A stretch of DNA of 64,000 nucleotides from Neofusicoccum parvum (taxonomy: Eukaryota > Ascomycota > Dothideomycetes > Botryosphaeriales > Botryosphaeriaceae). Made by a program: the position numbers and the translations under genes. The stretch is taken from positions 2,046,001-2,110,000 of the forward strand of contig CP087208.1 in assembly GCA_020912385.1 (NCBI GenBank). The letters run 5' to 3'. The notes under the pieces are model-generated. The model had not been told where the DNA came from, did not search any database, and worked only from the letters and a program-made list of their open reading frames with translations. This document shows, piece after piece, positions 11,617-22,586 of this stretch; position 1 is the first letter of the stretch, and every line of letters starts with the position of its first letter.

Positions 11617-11794
11617 AGGGGGGAGTTTGGGACTGTTGCATGCATGGAGGATAAACGGATTCGGAGGGGTGGATTCAAAAAGCATTGGGGGACTTCTCAT
11701 CGCGGCTGGGATCAGGGAACAGGGTTGGAGTCGGATCGTTGTTACGGAAAGGTAATGTAGAGGAACTCGGAAGAACACAACTGTACCACCAAGT

Positions 11795-13645
11795 CTACTG
11801 CTCGCCCGGCGTCTTCCTGTACACCTCCATCGTCTCGCCCTCCAAATCCGCCTTGATCTGCAACGCCAGCAACCGCGAATGGTGCCGCGCGTACCTCGTG
11901 TCGCCACCCATGTACCACACGTTCTTCTGGCCCACCATCGGCTTGCACACGCCCCTGACCTCGCCCTCGCGATCCACGCCCCAAAAGTCCTCCAGCCGCG
12001 CACCCACCTCCTCGCCCACGATCTCCGCCGCCGCGTGCCGCACGTTTCCCACAAACCCGGTCGCGTACACCACCACGTCGGCCTCCACCTCGCTGCCGTC
12101 CTCAAAGCGCAGCCCGGTCTCGGTGAACGTGGCGATGGCGCCCTGCTTGACGCGCACCGAGCCGTCGATGATCTTCTCGCTAGCGCCGACGTCGTAGTAG
12201 TGCCCGCCCATGCGCTCGTACAGGATGTGGATCAGGTCGACCTCGCGCTCGACGTTGAAGCCAGCGCGCTCCAGCCGGTCGAAGTACTCTGGGATCTTGG
12301 CGGCCGACACCTTGAGCCCGGCCAGCACCATCTTGTGGGTGACGGGCAGCGGCGGGGCCTCCATGACGCGGTCGACGAGCGCGACGTCGGACTGCTCGTT
12401 GTAGAAGGGGTCGAAGCGCTCGCGGTAGAAGGCCAGCGGGAAGACGGGCGTGCGGCCGCGCTGCACCAGCGTCACGGCCGCCAGCCCGGCCGCCACCATG
12501 TCGGCCGACACGTCGTGCGCCGTGTTGGCCGTGCCGACGATGACGCCGCGCTTGCCCGCCCACGCGTCCGCGGAGGTGTAGTTGACCGAGTGCAGCACCT
12601 CGCCGCGGAAGGCCGCCCGGTTGGGGATGGATGGCGACTTGGGCACCTGGCCGCCGCCGCCCATGGCGAAGACGAGGTGGCGGGCGCGGATGCGGCGCGT
12701 GGCCGGCGGCGCGTCGCCGTTTTGGAGCGAGGGGCTGGAGTACGAGATCTCGAGCGTCCATTCCTGCTCGGCTTCGTCCCAGCGGGCTTTCTCGGCGGTG
12801 CAGGAGAGCCAGACGTTGAGGCCCCACTGCTCGACGAAGCGCTTGTACCCGTCGGCGATGTGCTTGCTGGTGAGGAAGTACGGGTCCTCGGGTCTGAAGA
12901 TGCCGCCGTATGGCAGGTCGCTGGCTGTCTTGGACGTGTGCAGCGAGAACGACTTGTAGCGGGCGAGCCAGGGGCCGCCGACGTCCTTGTTGCGGTCCAG
13001 CACGACGTGCGAAACTCCCAGGTTCTTCAGACGGCTGGCGGTGGCCAGGCCGCACTGCCCGCCTCCGATGATCACGACGTCGAAGTCATCTTTTCCGGAG
13101 GCGATGCTGACTGCGGCTCTTTCCTTCTCGCTCTCCTCGGGGGACAGCGGGGTCATCTTGTCGCTGGGCCCGAAGCCCTCGATGTCCTCCAGGAGCGTGC
13201 TCACCATCCATATCTTCCACTCGTCGCCGACAGGGACGACACGGACGAAGCCAGAGCAGTCCTTCTGTCTCTTGTTCTCTGGCTGTAGAGAGACGGTAAA
13301 GCGAGCATCAATCCAATGCAACGCAGGTCCCGCACGGATGACATGTGAAGAGCCGGTGACCATGGAGAAGCCCTGAGGCCTGTTGGCAGCTGCGAGCTCT
13401 TTCCATACCAACTCGACGGTCCGCGAGCCGTAAAATGTGCGGTACGTGCCGGTCAAGGCCACCTGGTCTCGTAACATGGCGTCATCCGTTAGGACTGAGG
13501 CTTCTAGATTGTGCAGCTGCCCGACTGCACGAGCGGCAATGCTTGCGTGGTCGACATCTTCTGGGATTGGAGTCGAAGGAAGCGGTCCTCCAATCTTTGC
13601 CAGCGGCACTTGAGGGGTCTGGTAGGGGATGCCGTTGGTAGCCAT
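11795..13645 (-). CDS. flavin-containing monooxygenase with N-terminal NTF2-like domain
   Basis: Single exon; 616 residues from the ATG at 13645 (MATNGIPYQT). The frame stays open upstream to 13870, but that part looks like untranslated leader. Residues about 50-175 resemble the NTF2/SnoaL-like domain found in front of many fungal monooxygenases. The FAD motif GGGQCG is at 194-199, followed by LDRNKDVGGPW. The FMO-type segment FRGEVLHSVNY precedes the pyridine-nucleotide site GTANTAHD at 371-378, a Gly-x-Ala variant typical of this fungal subgroup in place of GxGxxG. DVVVYATGF near the C-terminus is the usual closing motif. Expected activity is NADPH- and O2-dependent oxygenation of a small soft nucleophile or carbonyl substrate; the substrate cannot be read from sequence. 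No signal peptide, so probably cytosolic. Confidence 0.88.
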   Translation of the reverse strand: MATNGIPYQTPQVPLAKIGGPLPSTPIPEDVDHASIAARAVGQLHNLEASVLTDDAMLRDQVALTGTYRTFYGSRTVELVWKELAAANRPQGFSMVTGSSHVIRAGPALHWIDARFTVSLQPENKRQKDCSGFVRVVPVGDEWKIWMVSTLLEDIEGFGPSDKMTPLSPEESEKERAAVSIASGKDDFDVVIIGGGQCGLATASRLKNLGVSHVVLDRNKDVGGPWLARYKSFSLHTSKTASDLPYGGIFRPEDPYFLTSKHIADGYKRFVEQWGLNVWLSCTAEKARWDEAEQEWTLEISYSSPSLQNGDAPPATRRIRARHLVFAMGGGGQVPKSPSIPNRAAFRGEVLHSVNYTSADAWAGKRGVIVGTANTAHDVSADMVAAGLAAVTLVQRGRTPVFPLAFYRERFDPFYNEQSDVALVDRVMEAPPLPVTHKMVLAGLKVSAAKIPEYFDRLERAGFNVEREVDLIHILYERMGGHYYDVGASEKIIDGSVRVKQGAIATFTETGLRFEDGSEVEADVVVYATGFVGNVRHAAAEIVGEEVGARLEDFWGVDREGEVRGVCKPMVGQKNVWYMGGDTRYARHHSRLLALQIKADLEGETMEVYRKTPGEQ

Positions 13646-14301
13646 CTCGGTATGGAGTGCTGGATGCAAGCGTGTCTCCGCAGACGACGAGATAAATACC
13701 TGGCCGGTCCAATTTCCTCCAAGTCCGCCCGCGCGCGGGGTTAATGGGGTTAATACTGCGGGCGTGCATGTGGTCCCGTCCGATATCACCGATATTGACC
13801 TATGGCGGCTGATGTAAGAGCTAGATAGTCGTGATGCGGGGGCGGGGAAGATGAGGGGTTTCAATTTCAATCCGGTGTGAGCGGGCTGCGCGAAGCTTTC
13901 GGCCGCACCCGCTGTTCCACCCCTTTCCCGCAGTGTGATGGCACCATGCAGGGGCTCTCTAGCCGTGTCGACCGACCCGCCTCCGCCGTGCCGACAATAT
14001 CGGGCGGGAACATGGCCTCTCGTAGTGGGCGAAGCGTATGCTACGGAGACTTGTGGCGGGCTATGTTTTAGGAGTACCGGACTGGGCGTAAGCGAGAATG
14101 CCAGATGGTTGGGTGGAGATTACGGTGAGAGCGCTGGAATGGACGGCCAATGAGAGTAGCGTGGTAAAAGAGATGTAGCTGACTTGTGTCTTATTCCATG
14201 CCTCTACCATGCCTCTATCACCGCAAATCTAAGCGTGGAACACGTTCCAGTGATGACGAGCTTGTGCTACCGAGGAGAGAGCGCGCTGATGTGATCGTAC
14301 C
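13646..14301. other. intergenic, 0.66 kb
   Basis: Upstream region of the flavin monooxygenase and downstream region of ribokinase, both on the minus strand. No gene, repeat or clear promoter box found. Confidence 0.4.
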
Positions 14302-15399
14302 TTAGGCCTCCGGAACCTCGTCCACCCAAGGGATTGCTGACTGTGCTCCTTTGCGCTGCACAGTCTGCCCAGCAGCTCTGTTGGCGAAAGCGATCGCGGC
14401 GTCCATGTCGAACGCGGTCTTCGTAGGATCTGCTCTGTTCCTCGCAACAGCCACAGCATAAGCCCCAACGAACGTGTCCCCCGCAGCAGTCGTATCCACG
14501 ACCTGGACCTTCTGAGCAGCAACCAGCTTCCCGGGCAGCGCCTCCGCCTGCCTCGCCGCCGTGTGGTAAAAAACGCCCTCCTCCTCGTCAGCAAGAGTCA
14601 CCCGCAACGCCCCGGGCCGGACCAAGAACTTACAGCAGAGCCAAGCGTGATAATCACGTTCTTAACGCCTCTCCGGATGAAATCCGCCGCGACCGCCGTC
14701 AGATCCGAGTCCGGCGTGATCTCCTCCGCGCTCTTCCCAGCCAGCAGCGCCGCCTCCGACTCATTCACGACCAGATGCCCCAAACCCTCGTACAGCTCGT
14801 CCGGCAGCGGCACCGCCGGCGCCGGATTGATCAAGACCTGCCACACGCAATCAGCCTCCTCCCCACCGCCGCATCCACCCTCCCCCAGCACTCACATCAA
14901 CACCCCTCGCCTTCGCGTCCCTGACATTCACCAGCACCACCTCCAACGGCACCTCCAGCTGAAACACCGCCAGCGCCGTCCCCTCGGGCAGCAGCGGCCT
15001 CGCCTCAACACGGTCGTTCGCGCCGGGGCTGACGAGGATGCGGTTCTCGCCCGACGCCTCCTCGACCACGATGACCGCGACGCCCGTCCGCTCGCCTCCG
15101 CCCAGCGTCCGCACGCCGCGCACGTCCACGCCGTCGCGGCGCAGGCTGTCGAGGAAGCCGCCCGAGAACTCGTCCACGCCCACCGCGCCGACCATGCGGA
15201 CCTCGACGGTGCCGGCGTCGGGCGAGGAGGCGCGGCGGGAGAGGCGCGCGCACGCGACGGCCTGGTTGGCGCCTTTGCCGCCGTAGCCGGTGCTGAAGCC
15301 GCCAGCGATGAGGGTCTCGCCCGCGGACGGGACGCGCGGCGTGCGGGTGACGAGGTCGACGTTGAGGGAGCCGAGGACGGCGATGATGGGGAGGGGCAT
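14302..15399 (-). CDS. ribokinase (PfkB family)
   Basis: Three exons on the minus strand: 15399-14896, 14837-14634 and 14577-14302 (stop TAA at 14302-14304), giving 327 residues, normal for ribokinase. The introns (58 and 56 bp) have GTGAGT and GTAAGT donors; the second has a GCTGAC branch site next to a GAG acceptor and restores TLGSA-GVFYHT. Motifs: GSLNVDLV at 10-17 opening the PfkB fold, the sugar-binding GGKGANQ at 40-46, NPAP after the first junction, VNESEAALL, and the anion hole and catalytic base in DTTAAGDTFVGA with Asp270. It phosphorylates D-ribose to ribose 5-phosphate with ATP in the cytosol, feeding the pentose phosphate pathway and nucleotide synthesis. The acceptor of intron 2 lies in a GAGGAGGAG run, so it could shift by one or two codons. 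Confidence 0.9.
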
Positions 15400-16134
15400 G
15401 GTGGGGGAGGGAAAGAAGAAAGAAAACCGAAAGGAGGGAACTGTGCACGAAGGAAAAAAAAGACTGCGGAGACGACGGGGAGGACGCTTCCAATGCCAAG
15501 ACGCTGATGCAGGAACCTTTCCCTCGAGATGCGGGCGAGAGATTTCTGGGTGGATGAGCCTTCGTCGTGCCCCGCGCTCGGTTGCGGCTTAGCGCGCACG
15601 GAGGGACCCACACCCCGGATTTGTCCCCGCCACGCGCTCCCCTTTGTGAGGAAAGTCTTGGTATTGTTCACAGCTGTCTACCGTTTAGCAGCGCATTGTG
15701 GTAGGCGCTACGCCCTCCAATCGCAGATCCACGGAGCCAGGAAAGCTGGTCCTGGCCCCGGCACCGCATATTTCCCCATCCAGCAGCTGTTCTCACCACC
15801 ACCGCACGCTCTCAACCGTCTAATGCTCTTCGGCTTTTTTTCTACCGTGTTTTCTCTTCCTTCTATCTCGCCTCTTCCTGGAAAAACACACAACACCACG
15901 TCCGAGCACGCATCTCCAAGAACACAACAATGACCATCGCCACCGCGCCTTTTCTGCTCTGCCAACAGCTGAAATGTACAGAAACCAAAACGCACGCGCG
16001 CATAGTACAGCCACCCGTCCAAGCCATAACTGCATCACACATTGTGTCCCTCTCTCATCCAAAATGATGATATCCCCAATGCTTCTTCACCCATGCTCGT
16101 CCCCTCCCTTCCTCCTACCCATCGCCCTCCCAGC
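15400..16134. other. intergenic, 0.74 kb
   Basis: Promoter side of ribokinase and 3' side of the Ste23-like protease gene. Purine-rich just upstream of the ribokinase ATG. No gene seen. Confidence 0.4.
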
Positions 16135-19100
16135 TCAGAGCTTCGACTCCAGGTCCTCAAACTCGCTCAGCTCCTTCACCGCCCGCGGTCCCCTGCCGAC
16201 CTGCAGCCCGGCCTTGAAGTCCCGGACGTCCGTGATCTTGACTGGCGCTGGCGGACCATTCTTCTCTCCCTCAACGCCGTTGACCTGTTTGACATCGTCG
16301 ATGCCCAAGCTCGGCAGCGCCGTGCTCATGACCGCCGCGCCCTTCTGCAGCACCTCGGCCGCCCGGGCCTGCGGGATCTTGAGGTCCTCGAGCAGGTGGG
16401 CCGAGATGGCCGCGATGATGCCTTGGGTGTCGCCCTTGGCGATGTCGACGCCCTGGAGGCGCTTGGCCAGGCTGTCGGCGTTGGCGCCGACGCCCTCCGA
16501 GTTGAGGAACTGGACCGCGAGCGTGACGAGAGAGGTGGCCTGCTTCTCGGGCGAGGTGCTGCTCTGCGCCGACTGCGCAATGGCGGCGGGCGAGGACTGC
16601 GCGAGCATGTGGACCGAAATCTTAGCGCGGGAGGCGGACTGCGGGGAGATATAATGGTCGAAGAAGTTCAAGAGGTCGGATTTGGTCAGGGGGACAATGT
16701 GAGCAACGTCCTGGTCAACTGTAATTGTAAAATCTGTTAGACTTGCAAACGTACTGTTTTGGGGAAATTGGAATTTTCAGCTTACCCAGCTCGAAGTCAA
16801 AGGACTCGCTGCAGACATGCGTCCAAAGCCTGTTCGTTTCCTGGGTGAGGTTCTTCAACTTCTCCCTCCTCCGGTTCTGCACGCTCTCCTTGTGCGACTC
16901 AAACTCATCCTCCGGCATCTCCTCTAGCATCTTGCCAGAGTCCAGCAGGAACTTGTCGATACGCTCTTCCAAGTAGTCCGGCGATCTCTCGCTCTGGATG
17001 AGGATGCGGTAGCCCATCCAGTTGTTGCTCTGCGTGGTGCCGCTGAAAACAACGTATCCAAGTTGTTCCTTGGTGCGCAGCTGGTTGAAAGCAGGCTCAT
17101 CGGTGATTTGAGCCCACAACAGTAGCTTCGCACGGAGGTCTCGGTTGCGGGTCTCACCGACGGAGCAAGCGTATTCAATGCAGTGGTTGACGTTGGCGGG
17201 GTCCTTCAGCGTGCGTTCGTAGATGTAGTTGCTGCCCTCGGGGAAAATCACATTTCTGCGAATGGGCCACTGAGAAGGAGAAAGAGGCCGTGCCTTGAGC
17301 GTGGACTCTACCATATCCGTCATCTTGAGCGCATCCTCCTTGTACAAATTGCCATGAGCAAGGACCTCAACGTGAGTCTGCTTGAGGAGTTGCGGGTAGA
17401 AGTGGCGGATATCTTCGGCGGTGACGTGGGGAAGCTCCGCAAGGTAGTCCTCGTTGATCCAGCCCTTCTCCGCGCTTAACCAGCGAGTGTACGTGCCGAC
17501 CTGGTAGTAAGGTTGTTGATACTCGGTGTTGCGGAATCCTCTAACGAGCCGCTCCTTGACGATGTTGAACCGATCTTCACGGAAGTCCAAGTCGCGCATG
17601 GTCGTAAGCACCTTCTCAAGAAGGATCGGCATCTTGTCGTTGTACCCGCTTACGGAAACGTCGACACCGAGAGGGCTGTTCGACACACGGTACGCAATGC
17701 CGGCAAGCTCTGCGTCGTAGGAGTATTCAACAAGGGAATCCTCAACCAAATCCTTGTAGAGATGTGCCATTACAGCAGCCTGAGGGGTCGACGAGACAAG
17801 CGGAGTCCGGAGCGTGACATGCACATTCGCCTTCGGCACCCAAAACCGGTCATCTTTTTTGTACCAGAGGCGGACCTTACCGTCATTACGGATCAGCTTT
17901 GGTGCAATCATCGGCTCATCGACTTCCTTCCTCTCGACCTCGAGCCTGGTCGGAATGAACTCGTTCTTGTGCGGGAGATGAAGCTCTGCTGGGCGTGCAG
18001 CTGCAGTACTCTTTGCAGCGCCCTTGATCTCCGTGAGGAAGTCTTGTGGTATTTTGTTGTACTTATATTCAGTACCATACCATTTCTCTCTCTGGTCCCA
18101 CTCGCCAGGGACTTCCTGGCTGACGATGGTCATGCGGAAATTGTCCGGCCTCAAACAAGCCAGACCGGCCTTGATCGCGTCCGGGTTGAATTTACGGATG
18201 AGAGCAGGTCCACTAAGAAGGTGGTCGCGTTGGTAAGGTTTCTGCATGATACCACTCAGAGAGCTTGCGGTGCTGCTCGCCGGGCTCTTCTGTCTGAAAC
18301 GGAAGTCAACCTCGCTCATGCGCTTCATCTCATCGAAGATCCACTCCTTCGGCTCGTGCTCCTTCAACATCGAGATGTACTGGAAGATGGTCTTGATGAC
18401 CTCCTTGTAATTCTTGAGGCCGTCCTCAGTAAGGCGGACGGAGATGCTGAAGAACGCCGAGCCGGGGCACAGGGGCACCGGTCCGGCACCCAATCCGCTC
18501 GCCCAACCCTTTGCCTTGATGTAAGCCAAAATACTACCAGGGCCCTCGTGGCCAATCAAATGGCTGAGGTAACGACCGGGCTGCGACTCATAAAGTTCCT
18601 CCTCATCGCGGTAGGGGAAATAGAGATCAAGGTTCCGCATATCAAACACTGGTTTGGCGAACACCTGCGTAAGAAGCTCGTTGTCGGTGAACGGTTGGAC
18701 GCCATCCCATCTGTTGCGCGGAAGATCCTTGTTCTTGACTTCTGAAAACAACTCCGACACCCACGACTCCAGCTCATCCAGGCCCTCGCGACCCAGGACG
18801 ACAAGCTTCATGCGGTTTGCCGAATAATTTTTCTCGTAAAACTTAATAAACTCATCCCTGATCTTGACGCCGCGGGCCAGAGGATCGTCGTGAAGAGTCT
18901 TGTAGCTACCGGTGGAGAAATGGCAGAAGGGGTGCTTTGGGTTTGAGAGCGTCTTGTTCAGCTGATGTAACCGCCAGGTGTCGCTCTGCAAGTTCTTCTT
19001 ATTCTCCGAGTCCACGGCCTTCAGCTCCCGGTCTAGTGTTCCCTCGAGGAACAGCGGCTCGACAAAGAACTGGGCGAATCTGTCTAGAGCGCCGTAGAGA

Positions 19101-19927
19101 GGCGAGCCGTTCCGGGTGGACAAGTCGGCGCGGCTGCTCGCGGCTGACGACGTCTCGCTTGCGGGCGGGGTCTTGGACTGCGCGGCGACTTCGAAGTAGT
19201 AGTTGGTGGAGGTGGAGGCGGTAAAGGCGTTGGAGTGGCCAGAGTGGGCCGTCAGGTACTGGTTGTACGCATTCTCCCTGGGGTACTACAGGCGCCGAAT
19301 GCGTTAGCACGGTTCAAGTTGTCTTGACGCCCTGCGCCCTGCTGCAGCTGTCTCACTCGAGGCGCGACTTGCTGCAGCGAATGCGCGCTCCGGACCGACC
19401 TTCTTTGTGCCCATGAACAGGAGGTGTTCCACGGCGTGCGCCATGCCGGGCATGTCGTCTGCATCGCTGAAGCTGCCCACATTGACGTCCATGGCAGCGC
19501 TGACTTTGTCCGTGTCCGGATCATGGATGAGCAGGGCCTCGAGCTTGTTGGGCAGGCGGATGACGCGATAGGTGCGGTCGTCGAGGGCCGGGCGCTCCAT
19601 GTTCTCGGTCAAGCGCTCGGGGAGGGCTTCGCGGGTGTTGACCAGCTCGGCCATTGTGGTCGAGTACGGGCGGCGGGCGAGCAGGAAGGCGGACAGGCGG
19701 ACGGGCGGTCGGAAGGTTGGTCTGGCGCGCAGGCAATTTGTCTGAAGCGCGTCAGGCCTTAGCGGCGAGGGTGAAGTTTTAAGGGCGTGGGCGGGCGTGC
19801 AGCGACGGGCGTCCGCAGGGCCGGGGCGAGGGGGCGTGCTGGCGTGTTCTCCGGCGGTCGTTCCACGTGCTAGGCGGTACGCATGCTCCAGGTGTTGCAG
19901 TCGGCGGGCGGGTAGCGTGAATGACAT
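16135..19927 (-). CDS. ste23: insulysin-type M16 metalloprotease, Ste23-like
   Basis: Three exons on the minus strand: 19927-19400, 19285-16786 and 16718-16135, introns of 114 and 67 bp. The junctions restore GTKK-YPRENAYNQYLTAHSG and ELV-DQDVAHIVP. The protein is 1203 residues from the ATG at 19927, or 1112 from an internal ATG at 19654. The inverted zinc motif HAVEH (164-168; His ligands and catalytic Glu167) is followed by GHSNAFTASTSTNYYFEV, the LDRFAQFF substrate-side helix and GYVVFSGT, all typical of insulin-degrading-enzyme family members, with the usual four-domain length. Yeast Ste23 cuts a-factor precursor and other short peptides; here a role in peptide clearance is expected. Between the two possible starts lies an Arg-rich, acid-poor stretch ending RRPYSTTM that looks like a mitochondrial presequence, so two translation starts could send the enzyme to mitochondria and cytosol. 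Confidence 0.93.
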
Positions 19928-20349
19928 GCGCGGAAGCCCCGAGCTCGTGCCCGTCTGGGGACAATGGCGGCCGGCGTCAACGTGTGCTCTTTGGGCTGGG
20001 GCTGGGGCGGCGGCCACCACCGCTGCTGGGCTCCGTTTGGGCGCTGGGCGGAAGTCTGCGGCGCCGGAATCTGGGCCAAGGTTATCGCAGCGGGAATTGG
20101 CTCTTCGCTGGGCAGGAATGCTGGAAGCTATCCATCAAGGTGCCGGCGAGTGTTTTGGGCGGGACGGGTGCGCGCCCGCCTAGCGCGCAGCCTGCTCGCT
20201 GCGATGGCCTGCAGCTCGCAACCTACCCGGCGATCTGCCGATCCCGCGACGCGCGCCATCTCGGCCTCGCGACTGCTGCTGCGCTCGCCGTCAGCGCCTT
20301 TGCCCGCCGCGCTGTTGGGCCACGCCTTTGCCCTTGCCCGCCGCCCGCC
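19928..20349. promoter_or_regulatory. shared upstream region of the Ste23-like and EthD-domain genes
   Basis: A 422-bp GC-rich gap between divergent start codons (19927 minus, 20350 plus). An inverted CCAAT element (ATTGG) is seen near 20096-20100, next to GCTCTTCGC. The placement implies a bidirectional promoter; the CCAAT call rests on the pentamer alone. Confidence 0.4.
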
Positions 20350-20847
20350 ATGGTGCTCGCCGCCGGCTACCCGCACACCACCGGCTTCCGCAAGGTCACC
20401 AAGGCCACCATCATGGTCAAGAAGAAGGCCGGCATCTCCGACCAGGCCTTCGTCGACCATTACACCAAGCACCACGCCGAGCTGGCCGCGCCCGTGCTGC
20501 TGAAGCACCGCATCATCACCTACTCGCTGGTACGTCCCCGCGCCGCTGCCCTGCCGTCCGCTCATTCTCCGCCGCTCCAGACCTTCCATCTCCAGCACGA
20601 CCGCAAGGTCACCCAGGACATCCTGAAGGGGAAGGCCCAGCTGCTCGACTACGACGCCATCTGCACCTTTGTCTTCCCCGACTATCTGAGCTTCGCCAAG
20701 TTCCTCTACGACAAGGACTCGCACGCCCTCTCGTCCGACCACGACAGCTTCATGGACGAGAGCCAGATGAAGATGATGGTCGGCGACGAGTACATGGTCA
20801 TCGACGACGGCCACAAGATCGACAAGCCCGACGCTAGTGCCGCCTAG
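20350..20847 (+). CDS. EthD-domain protein (dimeric alpha+beta barrel)
   Basis: Two exons, 20350-20529 and 20581-20847, coding for 148 residues. The 51-bp intron is a multiple of three with no stop, so an unspliced or retained form would also stay in frame; the GTACGT donor and CTCCAG acceptor favour splicing. KKKAGISDQAFVDHYTKHHAELAAPVLLKH near residues 25-54 is the opening signature of the EthD family (a strand, a helix with a conserved His pair, and the GISxEEFxxHW-like pattern). YDAICTFVFPDYLSFAKFLYD is the second half of the ferredoxin-like fold. Members include small cofactor-free enzymes of aromatic polyketide tailoring and proteins of ether degradation; none of the direct neighbours is a polyketide synthase, so the function is open. 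No signal peptide. Confidence 0.8.
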   Translation: MVLAAGYPHTTGFRKVTKATIMVKKKAGISDQAFVDHYTKHHAELAAPVLLKHRIITYSLVRPRAAALPSAHSPPLQTFHLQHDRKVTQDILKGKAQLLDYDAICTFVFPDYLSFAKFLYDKDSHALSSDHDSFMDESQMKMMVGDEYMVIDDGHKIDKPDASAA

Positions 20848-21048
20848 CACATCGACAAAGCATTCCACTACGACTTTCAATAGACTGGCATTCTCGACAT
20901 GTCCACTCCTTTCATGCAGCGCTGCTCAGCCTAGACTTTTTCCTAATACGATCCACGAATTCTTGGGGGCTGCCGCCGCGGAGCGTCCCGAACACAGTCT
21001 TATCGCTTCGTCCTGCTCGACTTCCTGGAGAGCACTCACGCAGCAGCC

Positions 21049-22586
21049 TCACAGCTTCCAGCCCTTCTTCTTGGCTATGGCAGTCTCTTGCCGGACAGCA
21101 AGGTCTGCGAGAATTTCCTCACTCCCGCCGCCTAATGCGAATCGTCAGCAAACCACTCTCCAAGACTTCCACACGACGACGTACCAACGACCATCATTCT
21201 CAGATCCCTGCTGATCTGTTCCACGGTCGCACCGACCCCTCCTTTCTGGTACCCAGCTCCACCGAAGATCTGCTGGGCTTCTCTGTTCGCCATCTCCAGG
21301 AGTCTTCCGCCCTGAACTTTGGCGAGCGCGATGCGCCCTGCGATTTCGGGATCGTTGAATTTCTTCTCGGACTGCTGGATGTGGAAAGCCAACTGTTCCA
21401 GCCAGGCCCAGTGGCTCTCCACTTCCTGGGCAATGTTGGAAATTTTGTGTCGGATGATCTGGTGGCTAATGAGCGGCTTGCCAAACGTTTGACGTTTGTG
21501 TGCGTATGCCAGTGCGTGCGACATGCACGTCCTAGCCTTCCTGTTGCACCCGACGGCCATGATATAGCGCTCCTTGTTGAAGTTGGTCATGATGATCTTG
21601 AAGCCATCGTTTTCGCGGCCAATGAGGTTCTCAGCAGGCACCTTTACTTCATCTAGCTCAATCCACGAGGCGCCACCAGCCTTCTGCCCGCTGTTTTCAA
21701 TCCTACGGTGCGAGAAGCCGGGAGAGTTCGTTGGGATCACCAGGACGGAGATGCCACCCATGCCAGGCGCTCCGGTCCGCACAGCCGTCGTCATGTGCGT
21801 GGCCCACGGGGCGCCCGTGATCCATTTCTTGTAACCGTTCACGACATAGAAGCTTCCATCTGGCGTCTTCTTCGCAGTCGTCTGAATGTTGCTGACGTCG
21901 GAGCCTCCGGACGGCTCGGTGATACCAAGACAGAACGACGTGGACCAATCGAACAGTCCTGGCAGCCACTTCCGCTTCTGCTCCTCGGTGCCCCAGTTGA
22001 TGACGGGTGGCACGCCGATAACAGAAGCACCGGCGAGCGAGACGCCGACGCCGCCCTCGACGCGCGCGCCCTCGTCCGTGGCGACCAGGAGGTGGAAGAC
22101 GTCGAGCTCGTCGACCGGTATCCCCGCCGGGCCGGCGATGTGAGGCGGCCGATACTCCGCCGGCACGTCGGAGAACGGGAGGCCGGTTGCAATGTACTCT
22201 CGAGCTGCATCGCGGGGCGCTCCGCCGGCGGCCTCCCACTCGAGCGCATATGGCAGGATGTGCTCGTCGTAATAGGCCCGGATGCAGTCACGCAGCCGGC
22301 GATGCGAATCGTTGTAGTAAGGTGACTGCAGGGCGTGGTGCCAGGCGGGCTCGCTCCACGGTGCAAGGCTCGAGCCGGGCGGTGCTGCTACGGTAACGCT
22401 GTCCTTGCGAGGCCCGGCCATTGCGACGGTGGGCATCTGTGTAAGTCGTCCAGGGTGCTTGGAACTCGCGCCTGCTGCAGATGCGACCTGGTCGGTGGTT
22501 GGGCTGGTCCTCGGATGTGGCACGGCGCCCCGCAGTGCCGTTGCCGCGGCTCGCCCAGACAAGCTCCCCTCCACACCAGATGCCAT
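21049..22586 (-). CDS. acyl-CoA dehydrogenase
   Basis: Two exons, 22586-21185 and 21131-21049, with a 53-bp intron (GTACGT donor, GCTGAC branch, TTAG acceptor); 494 residues. The last exon restores RMMVVG-GGSEEILADLAVRQ and ends KKKGWKL. N-terminal helical domain at about 80-190, the FAD-binding beta domain with FCLGITEPSGGSDVSNIQTTA and KKWITGAPWA at about 230-275, and the C-terminal helical domain with QTFGKPL and FGGAGYQKGG at about 365-470. The Glu of GGSEEI sits where many family members carry the catalytic base. The reaction is alpha,beta-desaturation of an acyl-CoA with electrons passed on FAD. The first 70 residues are Ala- and Arg-containing and poorly conserved; they could be a targeting peptide, or translation could start at a later ATG (residue 51 or 56). 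The C-terminal KL is not a standard SKL peroxisomal signal. Confidence 0.9.

Noticed and set aside
10747..12105. 452-codon minus-strand frame across the RNase H-like gene and the end of the monooxygenase
   Set aside because: Gly-, Arg- and Pro-rich nonsense composition; it overlaps two genes with clear domains.
11879..13288. 469-codon plus-strand frame opposite the flavin monooxygenase
   Set aside because: Stop-poor shadow of a GC-rich gene; repetitive Val/Arg/His text and no motif.
13646..13870. 75-residue N-terminal extension of the flavin monooxygenase
   Set aside because: The frame is open, but the text is poorly conserved-looking and leader-like; the ATG at 13645 gives a normal start.
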